This document shows, piece by piece, positions 43,217-56,858 of a stretch of DNA of 64,000 bases. The DNA is from Rugalucina vietnamica (lineage: Eukaryota; Mollusca; Bivalvia; Lucinida; Lucinidae): assembly GCA_964017185.1 (NCBI GenBank), contig OZ024870.1, positions 63,900,812 through 63,964,811 of the forward strand, in the 5' to 3' direction. Numbering within the stretch: the first letter of the stretch is position 1; each line of letters opens with the position of its first letter. The notes beneath the pieces were generated by a model that was given only the letters and a program-made list of their open reading frames with translations, had not been told where the DNA came from and made no database searches. The translations under genes and the position numbers were made by a program.

Positions 43217-43606
43217 ACCATTGCATTTAATTACTCCTGTTGATTAGTCCTTGGTTTTATATAGTACTACAAATCGTCCCATTGTGACCTGTACCAAATT
43301 TATATCACACTACACACCATCCTATCGTCTCCTGCTATCACTACTGCTCATTAGACCTCAGTGTTATATTGTGATATCATTGCCTATAACTACTGCTACA
43401 AATGATCGACGGTAATAAGTATTTCAGGAGGAGAGATTGCATGTGATTTTAACTAAGTTTCGATTACAATATTACATTGGGGGCCTAATCAGCGGCAGTG
43501 ATTACAGGCGAGAATAGGGATGTTTAGTACAATATAACACTGGAGCACAATCAGCAGAAGTAAGTCCATGCGAAAAAGTGATGTTTGTAGTATAATTCTG
43601 TATATC

Positions 43607-43771
43607 CTTAAATTTTCGCGTGACTTTTCTTTCGCGAATTTTCTATTTCAAAATTATTTGCGATGTTTTGAATTCGCGAACAGTAGTCTTTATGGCCTAA
43701 ATGAATTAATTATTAGTGAGAAACTTGAACTCGCGAGGCATCGAATTGGGAATATTCGCGAAAATTAAGTT
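43607..43771. mobile_element. small TIR element rich in TTCGCGAA, inserted in the satellite
   Basis: Ends CTTAAATTTTCGCG and CGCGAAAATTAAG are inverted repeats. TTCGCGAA-like words occur four times inside. No target duplication is certain. Confidence 0.6.
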
Positions 43772-43800
43772 CTCTCGACAATACAATTACCGGAATTACT

Positions 43801-46800
43801 TGTCTTGCTAAATGAAACTGGGGCCTTATCAGCAGGAGTGATTACATGCAGTTATCTAGGCATTTATAGTACAACTAAAGACTGGGGCTAATTCGCAGTA
43901 GTAGTCACACGTGATGATAGGGGGTTTTCAGTATGATATAACACTGGGACCTTATCAGCAGGAGCCATTAAATGCGATGACAGGGACGTTTGTAATACAT
44001 TATAACTTTGGGGCCTTATCAGCAGCAGTTATGACAGGTCACTATATGGAGGATTGTAATACTATATAACACTATGGCCTAATCAACAGGAGTGATTACA
44101 GGTGTTGATAGGGTTTTTTTTTTCTTCATAAAATATAACACTGGAGCCTTATCAACAGGAGCGATTAGAGGCGAAAACATTGCATTTTGTAGTACAATAT
44201 TAATTTGGGGCCTATTCAGCAGGGGTGATTTCAGACGATGATAGGAGCGTTTGAAGTACAATATTACGCTGGGGCCTTATCGACATGAGTCATTACAGGC
44301 AATGATATTGGTATTTGTATTAAAATATAACAGTAAAGCCTAATCATCAGCAGTGATTACAGGTCATTAGGTTTGTACTACTACATAACACCAGTGCCTA
44401 ATCAACAGGAGTGATAACAGGCGATGACAGGTACGTTTTCATATTATATAACACTGGGACCTTATCAGCAGGAGGGAGTACAGAAGATAATAGAGGCTTT
44501 TTTGTGACGTTTGTAGTACAGTAAGGTATTGGGGCCTAATCAGTAGGAGTGATTACATGCGATGATAGGGACGCATTTAGTTCAATATTACTTTGGGGCC
44601 TTATCAGCAGGATGTGACTTCATGCGTTGAAAGAAGCGTTTGTAAATAAATATAACACTGCAGATATATCAGCAGGACTGATTACAGGCAATGATATGGG
44701 CATTTGTAGTACAATTAAACTCTAGTGCCTAATCAGCAGAAGTGATAACAGGTCACGAAAAGGAGGTACGTAATACTACTTAACACTAGGACTAATCAAC
44801 AGGAGTGATTACAGGCGTCGATATGCACGTTTGTATAACACTATTTCACTGGGGCCTTATCAACAGGACTAATTACAGGCAATGATATGGGTATTTGTAG
44901 TAATATATTTAACTAGGGCTTAATCAGCAGCAGGAGTGATTACAGGCGATGACAAGCACGTTCTATTACTATATAACACAGGAATATTATCAGCAGGAGT
45001 GACTGCAGACGATAATAGAGGCGTTTGTTGTACAAAATATGACAGGGGTATAATTTGCAGGAGTAGTTACATGCGATGAAAGTGACGTTTGTAGTACAAT
45101 AACGCATTCGGGCCTAATAAGGAGGAGTTTTTACAGGCGATGATAGGGGCGTTTTTATTACACTATTATTTTGGGGCCTATTCAGCAGGAGTGATTACAG
45201 GCGATAAAAGCAACGTTTGTAATAAAATTTTACACCGGGGCCTTATCTACAAGAGGCGAAGCAATGCATGCTTGTATTGCTATTTAAAACTGGCGCCTTT
45301 ACAGCAGGAATGATTACAGGCGATGAAAGAGGCGTTAATAGGGAGTTTTGTTTGACTATATAACACTAGGGGCCTAATCAACCGGAGTGATTACAGGCAA
45401 TGACAAAGGCGTTAATATGTAGTTTTGTAGAACTATATACATGTAGCACTAGGAGCCCTATGACCAGTAGTGATTACATGTGATGACAGGTACGCTTGTC
45501 TTGCTATATGAAACTGGGGCCTCATCAGCAGGAGTGATTACAGGCAATTATAGAGGCATTTATAGTACAACTTAAGACTGGGGCTAATTCGCTGTAGTAG
45601 TCACACGTGATGATAGGTGGTTTTCAGTATGATATAACACTGGGACCTTATCAGCAGGAGCGTTTACATGCGATGACAGGGACGTTTATAATACATTATA
45701 ACTTTGGGGCCTAATAAGCAGCAGTTATGACAGGTGGATTGAAGTACTATATAACACTATGGCCTAATCAACAGGAGTGATTACAGGTGTTGATAGGGGG
45801 GGGGGGGGTCATAAAATATAACACTGGGGCCTTATCAACAGGAGTGATGAGAGACGAAAATAGTGGATTTTGTAATACAATATAAATTTGGGGCCTATTC
45901 AACAGGGGTGTTTTCAGACGATGATAGGAGCGTTTGAAGTACAATATTACACTGGGGCCTAATCAACATGAGTCATTACGGGCAATGATATTGGTATTTG
46001 TAGTAAAATATAACAGTAAACCAGCAGCAGTGATTACAGGTCATCAGGTTTGTAGTACTACATAACACCAGGGCCTAATCAACAGGAGTGATAACAAGCG
46101 ATGACAGGTACGTTTTTATACTATATAACACTGGGACCTTATCAGCAGGAGGGAGTACAGAAGATAATAGAGGCTTTTTTGTGACGTTTGTAGTACAGTA
46201 AGGTATTGGGGCCTAATCAGTAGGAGTGATTACATGCGATGATAGGGACGCATTTAGTTCAATATTACTTTGGGGCCTTATCAGCAGGATGTGACTTCAT
46301 GCGTTGAAAGAAGCGTTTGTAAATAAATATAACACTGCAGATATATCAGCAGGACTGATTACAGGCAATGATATGGGCATTTGTAGTACAATTAAACTCT
46401 AGTGCCTAATCAGCAGAAGTGATAACAGGTCACGAAAAGGAGGTACGTAATACTACTTAACACTAGGACTAATCAACAGGAGTGATTACAGGCGTCGATA
46501 TGCACGTTTGTATAACACTATTTCACTGGGGCCTTATCAACAGGACTAATTACAGGCAATGATATGGGTATTTGTAGTAATATATTTAACTAGGGCTTAA
46601 TCAGCAGCAGGAGTGATTACAGGCGATGACAAGCACGTTCTATTACTATATAACACAGGAATATTATCAGCAGGAGTGACTGCAGACGATAATAGAGGCG
46701 TTTGTTGTACAAAATATGACAGGGGTATAATTTGCAGGAGTAGTTACATGCGATGAAAGTGACGTTTGTAGTACAATAACGCATTCGGGCCTAATAAGGA

Positions 46801-48673
46801 GGAGTTTTTACAGGCGATGATAGGGGCGTTTTTATTACACTATTATTTTGGGGCCTATTCAGCAGGAGTGATTACAGGCGATAAAAGCAACGTTTGTAAT
46901 AAAATTTTACACCGGGGCCTTATCTACAAGAGTGATTACAGGCGAAGCAATGCATGCTTGTATTGCTATTTAAAACTGGCGCCTTTACAGCAGGAATGAT
47001 TACAGGCGATGAAAGAGGCGTTAATAGGGAGTTTTGTTTGACTATATAACACTAGGGGCCTAATCAACCGGAGTGATTACAGGCAATGACAAAGGCGTTA
47101 ATATGTAGTTTTGTAGAACTATATACATGTAGCACTAGGAGCCCTATGACCAGTAGTGATTACATGTGATGACAGGTACGCTTGTCTTGCTATATGAAAC
47201 TGGGGCCTCATCAGCAGGAGTGATTAGAGGCAATTATAGAGGCATTTATAGTACAACTTAAGACTGGGGCTAATTCGCTGTAGTAGTCACACGTGATGAT
47301 AGGTGGTTTTCAGTATGATATAACACTGGGACCTTATCAGCAGGAGCGTTTACATGCGATGACAGGGACGTTTATAATACATTATAACTTTGGGGCCTAA
47401 TAAGCAGCAGTTATGACAGGTGGATTGAAGTACTATATAACACTATGGCCTAATCAACAGGAGTGATTACAGGTGTTGATAGGGGGGGGGGTCATAAAAT
47501 ATAACACTGGGGCCTTATCAACAGGAGTGATGAGAGACGAAAATAGTGGATTTTGTAATACAATATAAATTTGGGGCCTATTCAACAGGGGTGTTTTCAG
47601 ACGATGATAGGAGCGTTTGAAGTACAATATTACACTGGGGCCTAATCAACATGAGTCATTACGGGCAATGATATTGGTATTTGTAGTAAAATATAACAGT
47701 AAACCAGCAGCAGTGATTACAGGTGATCAGGTTTGTAGTACTACATAACACCAGGGCCTAATCAACAGGAGTGATAACAAGCGATGACAGGTACGTTTTT
47801 ATACTATATAACACTGGGACCTTATCAGCAGGAGTGAGTGCAGAAGATAATAGAGGCGTTTTGTGACGTTTGTAGAACAATAAGGTATTGGGGCCTAATC
47901 AGTAGGAGTGATAATAGGACCGCATTTAGTTCAATATTACTTTGGGGCCTTATCAGCAGTATGTGACTTCATGCGTTGAAAGAAGCGTTTGTAAATAAAT
48001 ATAACACTGCAGATATATCAGCAGGACTGATTACAGGCAATGATATGGGCATTTGTAGTACAATTAAACTCTAGTGCCTGATCAGCAGGAGTGATAACAG
48101 GTCACGAAAGGGAGGTACGTAGTACTACATAACACTAGGAATAATCAACAGGAGTGATTACAGGCGTCGATAGGCACGTTTGTATAACACTATTTCACTG
48201 GGGCCTTATTATGACAGGGGTATAATTTGCAGGAGTAGTTACATGCGATGAACGTGACGTTTGAAGTACAATAACGCATTCGGGCCTAATAAGGAGGAGT
48301 TTTTACAGGCGATGAAAGGGGCGTTTGTAGTACAAATATTACTTTGGGGCCTAATCAGCATGAGTGATTACAGGTGATGAAAGCAGCGTTTGTAATAAAA
48401 TTTTACACCGGGGCCTTATCAACAAGAGTGATTACATGCGACTCAAGGCACGCTTGTATTGCTATGTAAAATTGGCGCCTTTACAACAGGATTGATTACA
48501 GGCGATGAAAGAGGCGTTAATAGGGATATTTTGTTCAACTATATAACACTAGGGCCTTAATCAACAGGAGTGATTACTTGCAATGACGGAGGCGTTAATA
48601 TGTAGCTTTGTAGAACTATATAGCACTAGGTGCCTTATCAACAGGAGTGATTACAGGTGACAACAGGTACGCT
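43801..48673 (+). repeat. higher-order repeat of ~1.5-1.7 kb, three copies
   Basis: The landmark TGTCTTGCTA.ATGAAACTGG recurs at 43801, 45497, 47183 and 48674 (and again near 63657). GGAGGGAGTACAGAAG recurs 1,677 bp apart (44472 and 46149). Copies agree over long stretches except small indels and a G run of 10 to 12. Confidence 0.85.
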
Positions 48674-50229
48674 TGTCTTGCTATATGAAACTGGGGCTTT
48701 ATCAGCAGGAGTGATTACAGGCAATCATAGAGGCATTTATAGTACAACTAAAGACTGGGGCTAATTCGCAGTAGTAGTCATACGTGATGATAGGGGGTTT
48801 TCAGTATGATATAACACTGGGACCTTATCAGCAGGAGCGATTACATCACATATTTGGGGCCTTATCAGCAGCAGTAATGACAGGTCACTATATTGAGGAT
48901 TGTAGTACTATATAACACTATGGCCTAATCAACAGTAGTGATTACAGGTGTTGATGGGGGCGTTTTCATAAAATATAACACTGGGGCCTTATCAACAGGA
49001 ATGATTAAAGGCGAAGATAGTGGATTTTCTAACACAATATTAATTTGTGGCTTTATCAGCAGAGGTGATTTTGAAGTACAACATTACACTGGAGCCTAAT
49101 CAACATGAGTCACTACAGGCAATGATATTGGTATTTGTAGTAAACTACAACAGTATAGCCTAATCAGCAACAGTGATTGCAGGTCATGAGGTTTGTAGTA
49201 CTACATAACACCAGGGTCTTATCAACAGGAGTGATAACAGCCGATGTCATGTAGGTTTTCATACTATATAACACTGGGACCTTATCAGCAGGAGTGAGTA
49301 CAGAAGATAATAGATACGTTTTCGTTGCACAAAAAGAGGAGGCATCATTTGCAGGAGTAGTTTCATGTCATGATAGTGACGTTTGTAGTTCAATAAAGTA
49401 TTGGGGCCTAATCTGTAGAAGTGATTACAGGCGATGATAGGAGCGCTTTTACTTTGGGGCCTAATCAGCAGGAGTGACTACATGCGTTGAAAGAAGCGTT
49501 TTAATGCAATATAGCACTGCAGATTTATCAACAGGAGTGATTACAGGCAATGATATGGGCATTTGCAGTACAATTTAACTCTAGTGCTGAATCAGCAGGA
49601 GTGATAACAGGTCACGAAAGGGAGGTACGTAGTGATACATAACACTAGGCATAATAAACAGGAGTGATAACAGGAGACGACAGGAATATTTGTATTACTA
49701 TATGACGCTTCGATCTTATCAGCAGGAGTGATGACAGGCGATAATTGTGGTACAATATAACGCGGGTGCATAATTTCCCGTCATAGTTACAGGCGATGTA
49801 GTACATTATAACGTTGGTGCCTTATCGGCAGCAATAATGGCAGGTTACGATAGGGTGGATTGTAGATTACATAACAATACGGCCTATTCAACAGGAGTGA
49901 ATACACGCGGTGATAGAGCCGTTTTAGTACAATATATCACTAGAGCCTTATCAACAGGAGTGGTTAAAAGCGAAGATAGTGGATTTTGTAGTACGATATA
50001 AATTTAGGGCATAATCAGCAGGGGTGCTTACAGACGACGATAGGAAGGAACGTTTGTACTACAATATAACACTTGAGCCTAATCAACAGGAGTGATTACA
50101 GGTAATGGTATGGGTATTTGTGGTACTACATAATACTAGTGCTTAATCAAAAGCAGTGATATTTGGTCACGATTTACAGGCGATGAAAGTAGAGTTTGTA
50201 TTACAATACAGTATAACACTGGGGCCTTA

Positions 50230-53200
50230 TCAACAGGAGTGATTATAGGAGAGGAAAGGCACGCTTGTATTGTTATATAAAACTTAGGCCTTATCGACAG
50301 GAGTGATTACAGACGATTAAAAGGGCATTTCAAGGCATTTTTGTACAACTTTATAACACTAAGGGTCTAGTCAACAGGAGTGATTACCGGCGATGACAGA
50401 CAGACTATATTCAACTTAGGCCTTATGAGCAGGAGTGATTACGGGCGATTAACAAGGCATTTATAGGGAGTTTTGCAGAACTATATATAACACTAGGGGC
50501 CTTATCAACAGGAGTGATTACTGACGATGACAGAGGCGTTGATATGTAGTTTCGTAGAACTATATAACACCAGGTGTCTTATCAAAAGGAGTGATTACCG
50601 GCGATGACAGACACGTTAGTATTGCTATATGAAACTGGGGCCTTATGAAAAGATATAACATGCGATGATAAAGTCGTTTATAATACAATTTGAGACTCGG
50701 GCTAATTCGCAGGAGTAGTCACGGGTAATGATAGGTGTTTTTTTTCTCAGTATAATATAGCACTGGAACCTAATCAGCATGAGTAATTGCATGCGATGAC
50801 AGGGCATTTCAACAGGAGTGATTATCGGCGATGACAGACACGTTAGTATTGCTATATGAAACTGGGGCCTTATGAAAAGATATAACATGCGATGATAAAG
50901 GCGTTTATAATACAATTTGAGATTCGGGCTAATTCGCAGTAGTCACAGGTAATGATAGGGTTTTTTCAGTATAATATAGCACTGGAACCTAATCAACATG
51001 AGTAATTGCATGCGATGACAGGGGCGTTTGTAGTACATTATAGTATTGGGGCCTTATGAGCAGCAGTGATGACAGGTCACTATAGGGAGGATTGTAATTC
51101 TATATAACACTACGGCCTAATCAACAGGAGTGATAACAGGGGCTGATAGGGGCCTTTTAATAACATATAAAACTGGTGCCTTATCAAATGTGAGTAAAGG
51201 CGAACATAGTGGATTTTGTAATACAATATAAATTGGGGGCCTTATCAGCAGGGGTGATTTCAGACGATGATAGGAGCGTATGTAGTACAATATAACACGG
51301 GGGCCTAATCAACAGGAGTCATTACAGGCAATGATATTGATATTTGTAGTACAATATAACACTAGTGCCTAATCAGCTGCAGTGATTACAGGACAAGATA
51401 GGGAGATTGTAGGAGGTTTGTTCCCCACCTTGGTTTTTGTAGTGGGATTTTTTTTTTCTGGTTGCGCCTTTTCCTAATACTCGTAACTTTTTGTTGTACT
51501 TCATTACACTAGGGCCTAAACAACAGGAGTGATCAAAGGCGATGATACGCACGTTTTATTACTAAATAACATTGGAACCTTAACCGCAGGAGTGAATAAC
51601 TACGATAATATAGACATTTGTGGTACAAACTTTGAGGGGGGTGGGGGCATAATTTGCAGGAGTAGTTACACGCGATGATAGTGAGGTTTGTAGTACACGA
51701 AAGTATTGGGGCCTAATCAGGAGGACTGATTACAGGCGATGATAAAGGCGTGTGTAGTACAATGTTCCATTTGTGCCTAATCAACAGGAGTGATTACAGG
51801 CGATGAAAGTAGAGTTTGAAATATAATATAACATTGGGGCCTTATCAACAGGAGTGATTACTGGCGAGGAAAGGCACGCTTGTTTTGCTATACAAAACTT
51901 AGGCCTTATCAGCAGGAGTGAATGCAGGCGATTAAAAAGGCATGTATAGGGATCCTTGTAGCACTAAATAACACTAGGGGCCTAATTTACAGGTGTGAAT
52001 ACTGGCGATGACAGAGGCGTTGATATGTAGTTTTGTAGAACTATTTAACACTAGGGGTCTAACCAACAGGAGTGATTAACGGCGATGAAAGACACGCTTG
52101 TAATGTTATATGAAACTGGGGCCTCATCAGTAATGATCACAGGCGATGATAGAGGCGTTTATAGTACAACTTTAGCCTGGGGCTAATTCGCAGGAGTAGT
52201 CACAGGTGATGATAGATGCTTTTCAGTATAATATATCACCGGGACCTAATCAGCATGAGTGAATGCGTGTGATGACAGGTACGTTTGAAGTACATAATAA
52301 CTTTTGGGCCTTATGAGCAGCAGTAATAACAGGTCACAATAGGGCGATGTAGTACTATGTAACACTTCGGCCTAATCAACAGGAGTGATAACAGGGGCTG
52401 ATAGGGGCGTTTTAATAAAATATAACACTGGGCCTTATCAACAGGAGTGATTATAGGAGAGGAAAGGCACGCTTGTATTGTTATATAAAACTTAGGCCTT
52501 ATCGACAGGAGTGATTACAGACGATTAAAAGGGCATTTCAAGGCATTTTTGTACAACTTTATAACACTAAGGGTCTAGTCAACAGGAGTGATTACCGGCG
52601 ATGACAGACAGACTATATTCAACTTAGGCCTTATGAGCAGGAGTGATTACGGGCGATTAACAAGGCATTTATAGGGAGTTTTGCAGAACTATATATAACA
52701 CTAGGGGCCTTATCAACAGGAGTGATTACTGACGATGACAGAGGCGTTGATATGTAGTTTCGTAGAACTATATAACACCAGGTGTCTTATCAAAAGGAGT
52801 GATTACCGGCGATGACAGACACGTTAGTATTGCTATATGAAACTGGGGCCTTATGAAAAGATATAACATGCGATGATAAAGTCGTTTATAATACAATTTG
52901 AGACTCGGGCTAATTCGCAGGAGTAGTCACGGGTAATGATAGGTGTTTTTTTTCTCAGTATAATATAGCACTGGAACCTAATCAGCATGAGTAATTGCAT
53001 GCGATGACAGGGCATTTCAACAGGAGTGATTATCGGCGATGACAGACACGTTAGTATTGCTATATGAAACTGGGGCCTTATGAAAAGATATAACATGCGA
53101 TGATAAAGGCGTTTATAATACAATTTGAGATTCGGGCTAATTCGCAGTAGTCACAGGTAATGATAGGGTTTTTTCAGTATAATATAGCACTGGAACCTAA

Positions 53201-54657
53201 TCAACATGAGTAATTGCATGCGATGACAGGGGCGTTTGTAGTACATTATAGTATTGGGGCCTTATGAGCAGCAGTGATGACAGGTCACTATAGGGAGGAT
53301 TGTAATTCTATATAACACTACGGCCTAATCAACAGGAGTGATAACAGGGGCTGATAGGGGCCTTTTAATAACATATAAAACTGGTGCCTTATCAAATGTG
53401 AGTAAAGGCGAACATAGTGGATTTTGTAATACAATATAAATTGGGGGCCTTATCAGCAGGGGTGATTTCAGACGATGATAGGAGCGTATGTAGTACAATA
53501 TAACACGGGGGCCTAATCAACAGGAGTCATTACAGGCAATGATATTGATATTTGTAGTACAATATAACACTAGTGCCTAATCAGCTGCAGTGATTACAGG
53601 ACAAGATAGGGAGATTGTAGGAGGTTTGTTCCCCACCTTGGTTTTTGTAGTGGGATTTTTTTTTTCTGGTTGCGCCTTTTCCTAATACTCGTAACTTTTT
53701 GTTGTACTTCATTACACTAGGGCCTAAACAACAGGAGTGATCAAAGGCGATGATACGCACGTTTTATTACTAAATAACATTGGAACCTTAACCGCAGGAG
53801 TGAATAACTAAGATAATATAGACATTTGTGGTACAAACTTTGAGGGGGGTGGGGGCATAATTTGCAGGAGTAGTTACACGCGATGATAGTGAGGTTTGTA
53901 GTACACGAAAGTATTGGGGCCTAATCAGGAGGACTGATTACAGGCGATGATAAAGGCGTGTGTAGTACAATGTTCCATTTGTGCCTAATCAACAGGAGTG
54001 ATTACAGGCGATGAAAGTAGAGTTTGAAATATAATATAACATTGGGGCCTTATCAACAGGAGTGATTACTGGCGAGGAAAGGCACGCTTGTTTTGCTATA
54101 CAAAACTTAGGCCTTATCAGCAGGAGTGAATGCAGGCGATTAAAAAGGCATGTATAGGGATCCTTGTAGCACTAAATAACACTAGGGGCCTAATTTACAG
54201 GTGTGAATACTGGCGATGACAGAGGCGTTGATATGTAGTTTTGTAGAACTATTTAACACTAGGGGTCTAACCAACAGGAGTGATTAACGGCGATGAAAGA
54301 CACGCTTGTAATGTTATATGAAACTGGGGCCTCATCAGTAATGATCACAGGCGATGATAGAGGCGTTTATAGTACAACTTTAGCCTGGGGCTAATTCGCA
54401 GGAGTAGTCACAGGTGATGATAGATGCTTTTCAGTATAATATATCACCGGGACCTAATCAGCATGAGTGAATGCGTGTGATGACAGGTACGTTTGAAGTA
54501 CATAATAACTTTTGGGCCTTATGAGCAGCAGTAATAACAGGTCACTATAGGGCGATGTAGTACTATGTAACACTTCGGCCTAATCAACAGGAGTGATAAC
54601 AGGGGCTGATAGGGGCGTTTTAATAAAATATAACACTGGGCCTTATCAACAGGAGTG
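50230..54657 (+). repeat. 2,208-bp tandem duplication, nearly identical
   Basis: 50230-52437 and 52438-54657 match almost base for base (visible differences include TACGATAATA/TAAGATAATA and GTCACAATAG/GTCACTATAG). Each contains the same CCCCACCTTGG..TTGCGCCTTTTCC module of the dispersed repeat. Confidence 0.9.
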
Positions 54658-54861
54658 ATTATAGGCGAAGATAGTGGATTTTGTAATACAAATTTGGGGC
54701 CCATCAACAGGGACGATTTCAGACGATGACAGGAGCGTTTGTGGTACAATATAACACTGGGATAATCAACAGGAGTCATTACAGGCAATGATATGGGTAT
54801 TTGTTGTACAATATAACAATTGTGCCTTATCAGCTGCAGATATTACAGGTTACGATAGGGA

Positions 54862-56131
54862 ATAAAATATAAAAGTTTGATCATTTGGAAGCAGTAAAAC
54901 GTTCAAAGGGAGGTAATTGGGCCAGATTGCGCAATTTCGGGTACTGAACCCTCGTCAGTGACCCTTTATAAACTAGCGACGATAGCCAGACAAATATACT
55001 GCGATTTCAAAAATTTTACACAAGTGTTGTCTAAATCAAAGACACATGCCTAAACGGGGTCTAAAACTGAAAAAAAATGTTTAGAAGATGGCTCTAAACG
55101 TAAAATAGTTTGCTACTCTGAACAGTCTTACTGATCTCAAAGGACCGAAAGAAATAATATAATCGGCACTATGGATGATGTACGGGGAGACTTTTTAGGG
55201 CCGCCACACGGCACAACGCCAGCCGCAATAATCGTAGATAAAATATAAAAGTTTGATCATTTGGAAGCAGTAAAACGTTCAAAGGGAGGTAATTGGGCCA
55301 GATTGCGCAATTTCGGGTACTGAACCCTCGTCAGTGACCCTTTATAAACTAGCGACGATAGCCAGACAAATATACTGCGATTTCAAAAATTTTACACAAG
55401 TGTTGTCTAAATCAAAGACACATGCCTAAACGGGGTCTAAAACTGAAAAAAAAATGTTTAGAAGATGGCTCTAAACGTAAAATAGTTTGCTACTCTGAAC
55501 AGTCTTACTGATCTCAAAGGACCGAAAGAAATAATATAATCTGCACTATGGATGATGTACGGGGAGACTTTTTAGGGCCGCCACACGGCACAACGCCAGC
55601 TGCAGTAATCGTAGATAAAATATAAAAGTTTGATCATTTGGAAGCAGTAAAACGTTCAAAGGGAGGTAATTGGGCCAGATTGCGCAATTTCGGGTACTGA
55701 ACCCTCGTCAGTGACCCTTTATAAACTAGCGACGATAGCCAGACAAATATACTGCGATTTCAAAAATTTTACACAAGTGTTGTCTAAATCAAAGACACAT
55801 GCCTAAACGGGGTCTAAAACTGAAAAAAAAAATGTTTAGAAGATGGCTCTAAACGTAAAATAGTTTGCTACTCTGAACAGTCTTACTGATCTCAAAGGTC
55901 CGAAAGAAATAATATAATCTGCACTATGGATGATGTACGGGGAGACTTTTTAGGGCCGCCACACGGCACAACGCCAGCTGCAGTAATCGTAGATAAAATA
56001 TAAAAGTTTGATCATTTGGAAGCAGTAAAACGTTCAAAGGGAGGTAATTGGGCCAGATTGCGCAATTTCGGGTACTGAACCCTCGTCAGTGACCCTTTAT
56101 AAACTAGCGACGATAGCCAGACAAATATACT
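54862..56131 (+). repeat. 376-378-bp tandem repeat inside the satellite, three copies plus a partial
   Basis: Units start at 54862, 55238, 55615 and 55993 (ATAAAATATAAAAGTTTGAT) and are nearly identical. The length difference is explained by one A run of 8, 9 and 10. The sequence is unrelated to the 65-bp monomer. No frame recognised. Confidence 0.95.
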
Positions 56132-56132
56132 G

Positions 56133-56228
56133 GAAGTTTGTAGGAGGTTTGTTTTTCACCTCGGTTTTTTGAGTATGAATCTTTTTCTGATTTCGCCTTT
56201 TTCTGATCTTTGTCAACTTGTACCTTTT
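56133..56228 (+). repeat. satellite-embedded module of the 328-bp dispersed repeat
   Basis: CACCTCGGTTTTTTGAGT..TTTTTCTGATTTCGCC corresponds to the last ~90 bases of 15811-16138. Further copies are at about 51412-51490, 53620-53698 and 58417-58507. Confidence 0.8.
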
Positions 56229-56858
56229 TGTAGTACTTCATAACACTAGGGCCTAATCAAAAGGAGTGATCAAAGGCGATGACAGGCACGTTTTATTAAT
56301 AAATAGCACTGGAAAATTGTCAGCAGGAGCGATTACATATGATAGTAGAGGTGTTTGTGGTACAGAACGTAGTTACATGCGATGATTGTGAGGTTTGTAG
56401 TACAATAAAGCATTAGGGCCTAATGAGGAGGACTGTTTCCAGGCGACGATATGGGCGTTTGTAGTACAATTTTCATTTGTCGCCTAATCAACAGGAGTGA
56501 TTGAATGCGATGAAAGTAGCTTTTGTAATACAATTTAACACTGGGGCCTTATCAACAGGAGTGATTTCAGGCGAGGAAAGCCACGTTCGTATTGCTATAT
56601 AAAACTAAGGCCTTACACGCAGGGCAGAAGTGATTACAGGCGATTAAAAAGGCATTTATAGGGAGTTTTGTAGAACTATATAACAATAGGGGCCGTATCA
56701 ACAGGAGTGATTACTGGCGATGAAAGAGGTGTTGATATGTATTTTTGTATAGGCGAGGAAAGGCACGCTTTCATTGCGTTATAAAACTTAGGCCTTATTC
56801 GCAGGGCAGGTACGATTACAGGCGATTAAAAAGGCATTTATAGGGAGTTTTGTAGATC

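Larger units (their letters stand above)
40545..43400 (-). repeat. ~65-bp satellite, minus orientation, with insertions
   Basis: Monomers read GTAATCACTCCTG.TGATAAG, GGCCCCAGTGTTATAT.GTA and CTACAAACGTCCCTATCATC, the complement of the large array to the right. They are diverged and interrupted by a GACCTCTC..GAGAGGAGGTC hairpin near 40830, the 41550-41877 repeat, a LINE fragment, and two palindromes near 43043-43084 and 43112-43216. 40990-41549 is mostly unclassified. Confidence 0.8.

Noticed and set aside
50643..53123. Identical 90-codon minus-strand frames at 50643-50915 and 52851-53123
   Set aside because: Both lie in satellite monomers and are identical only because the 2,208-bp block is duplicated.
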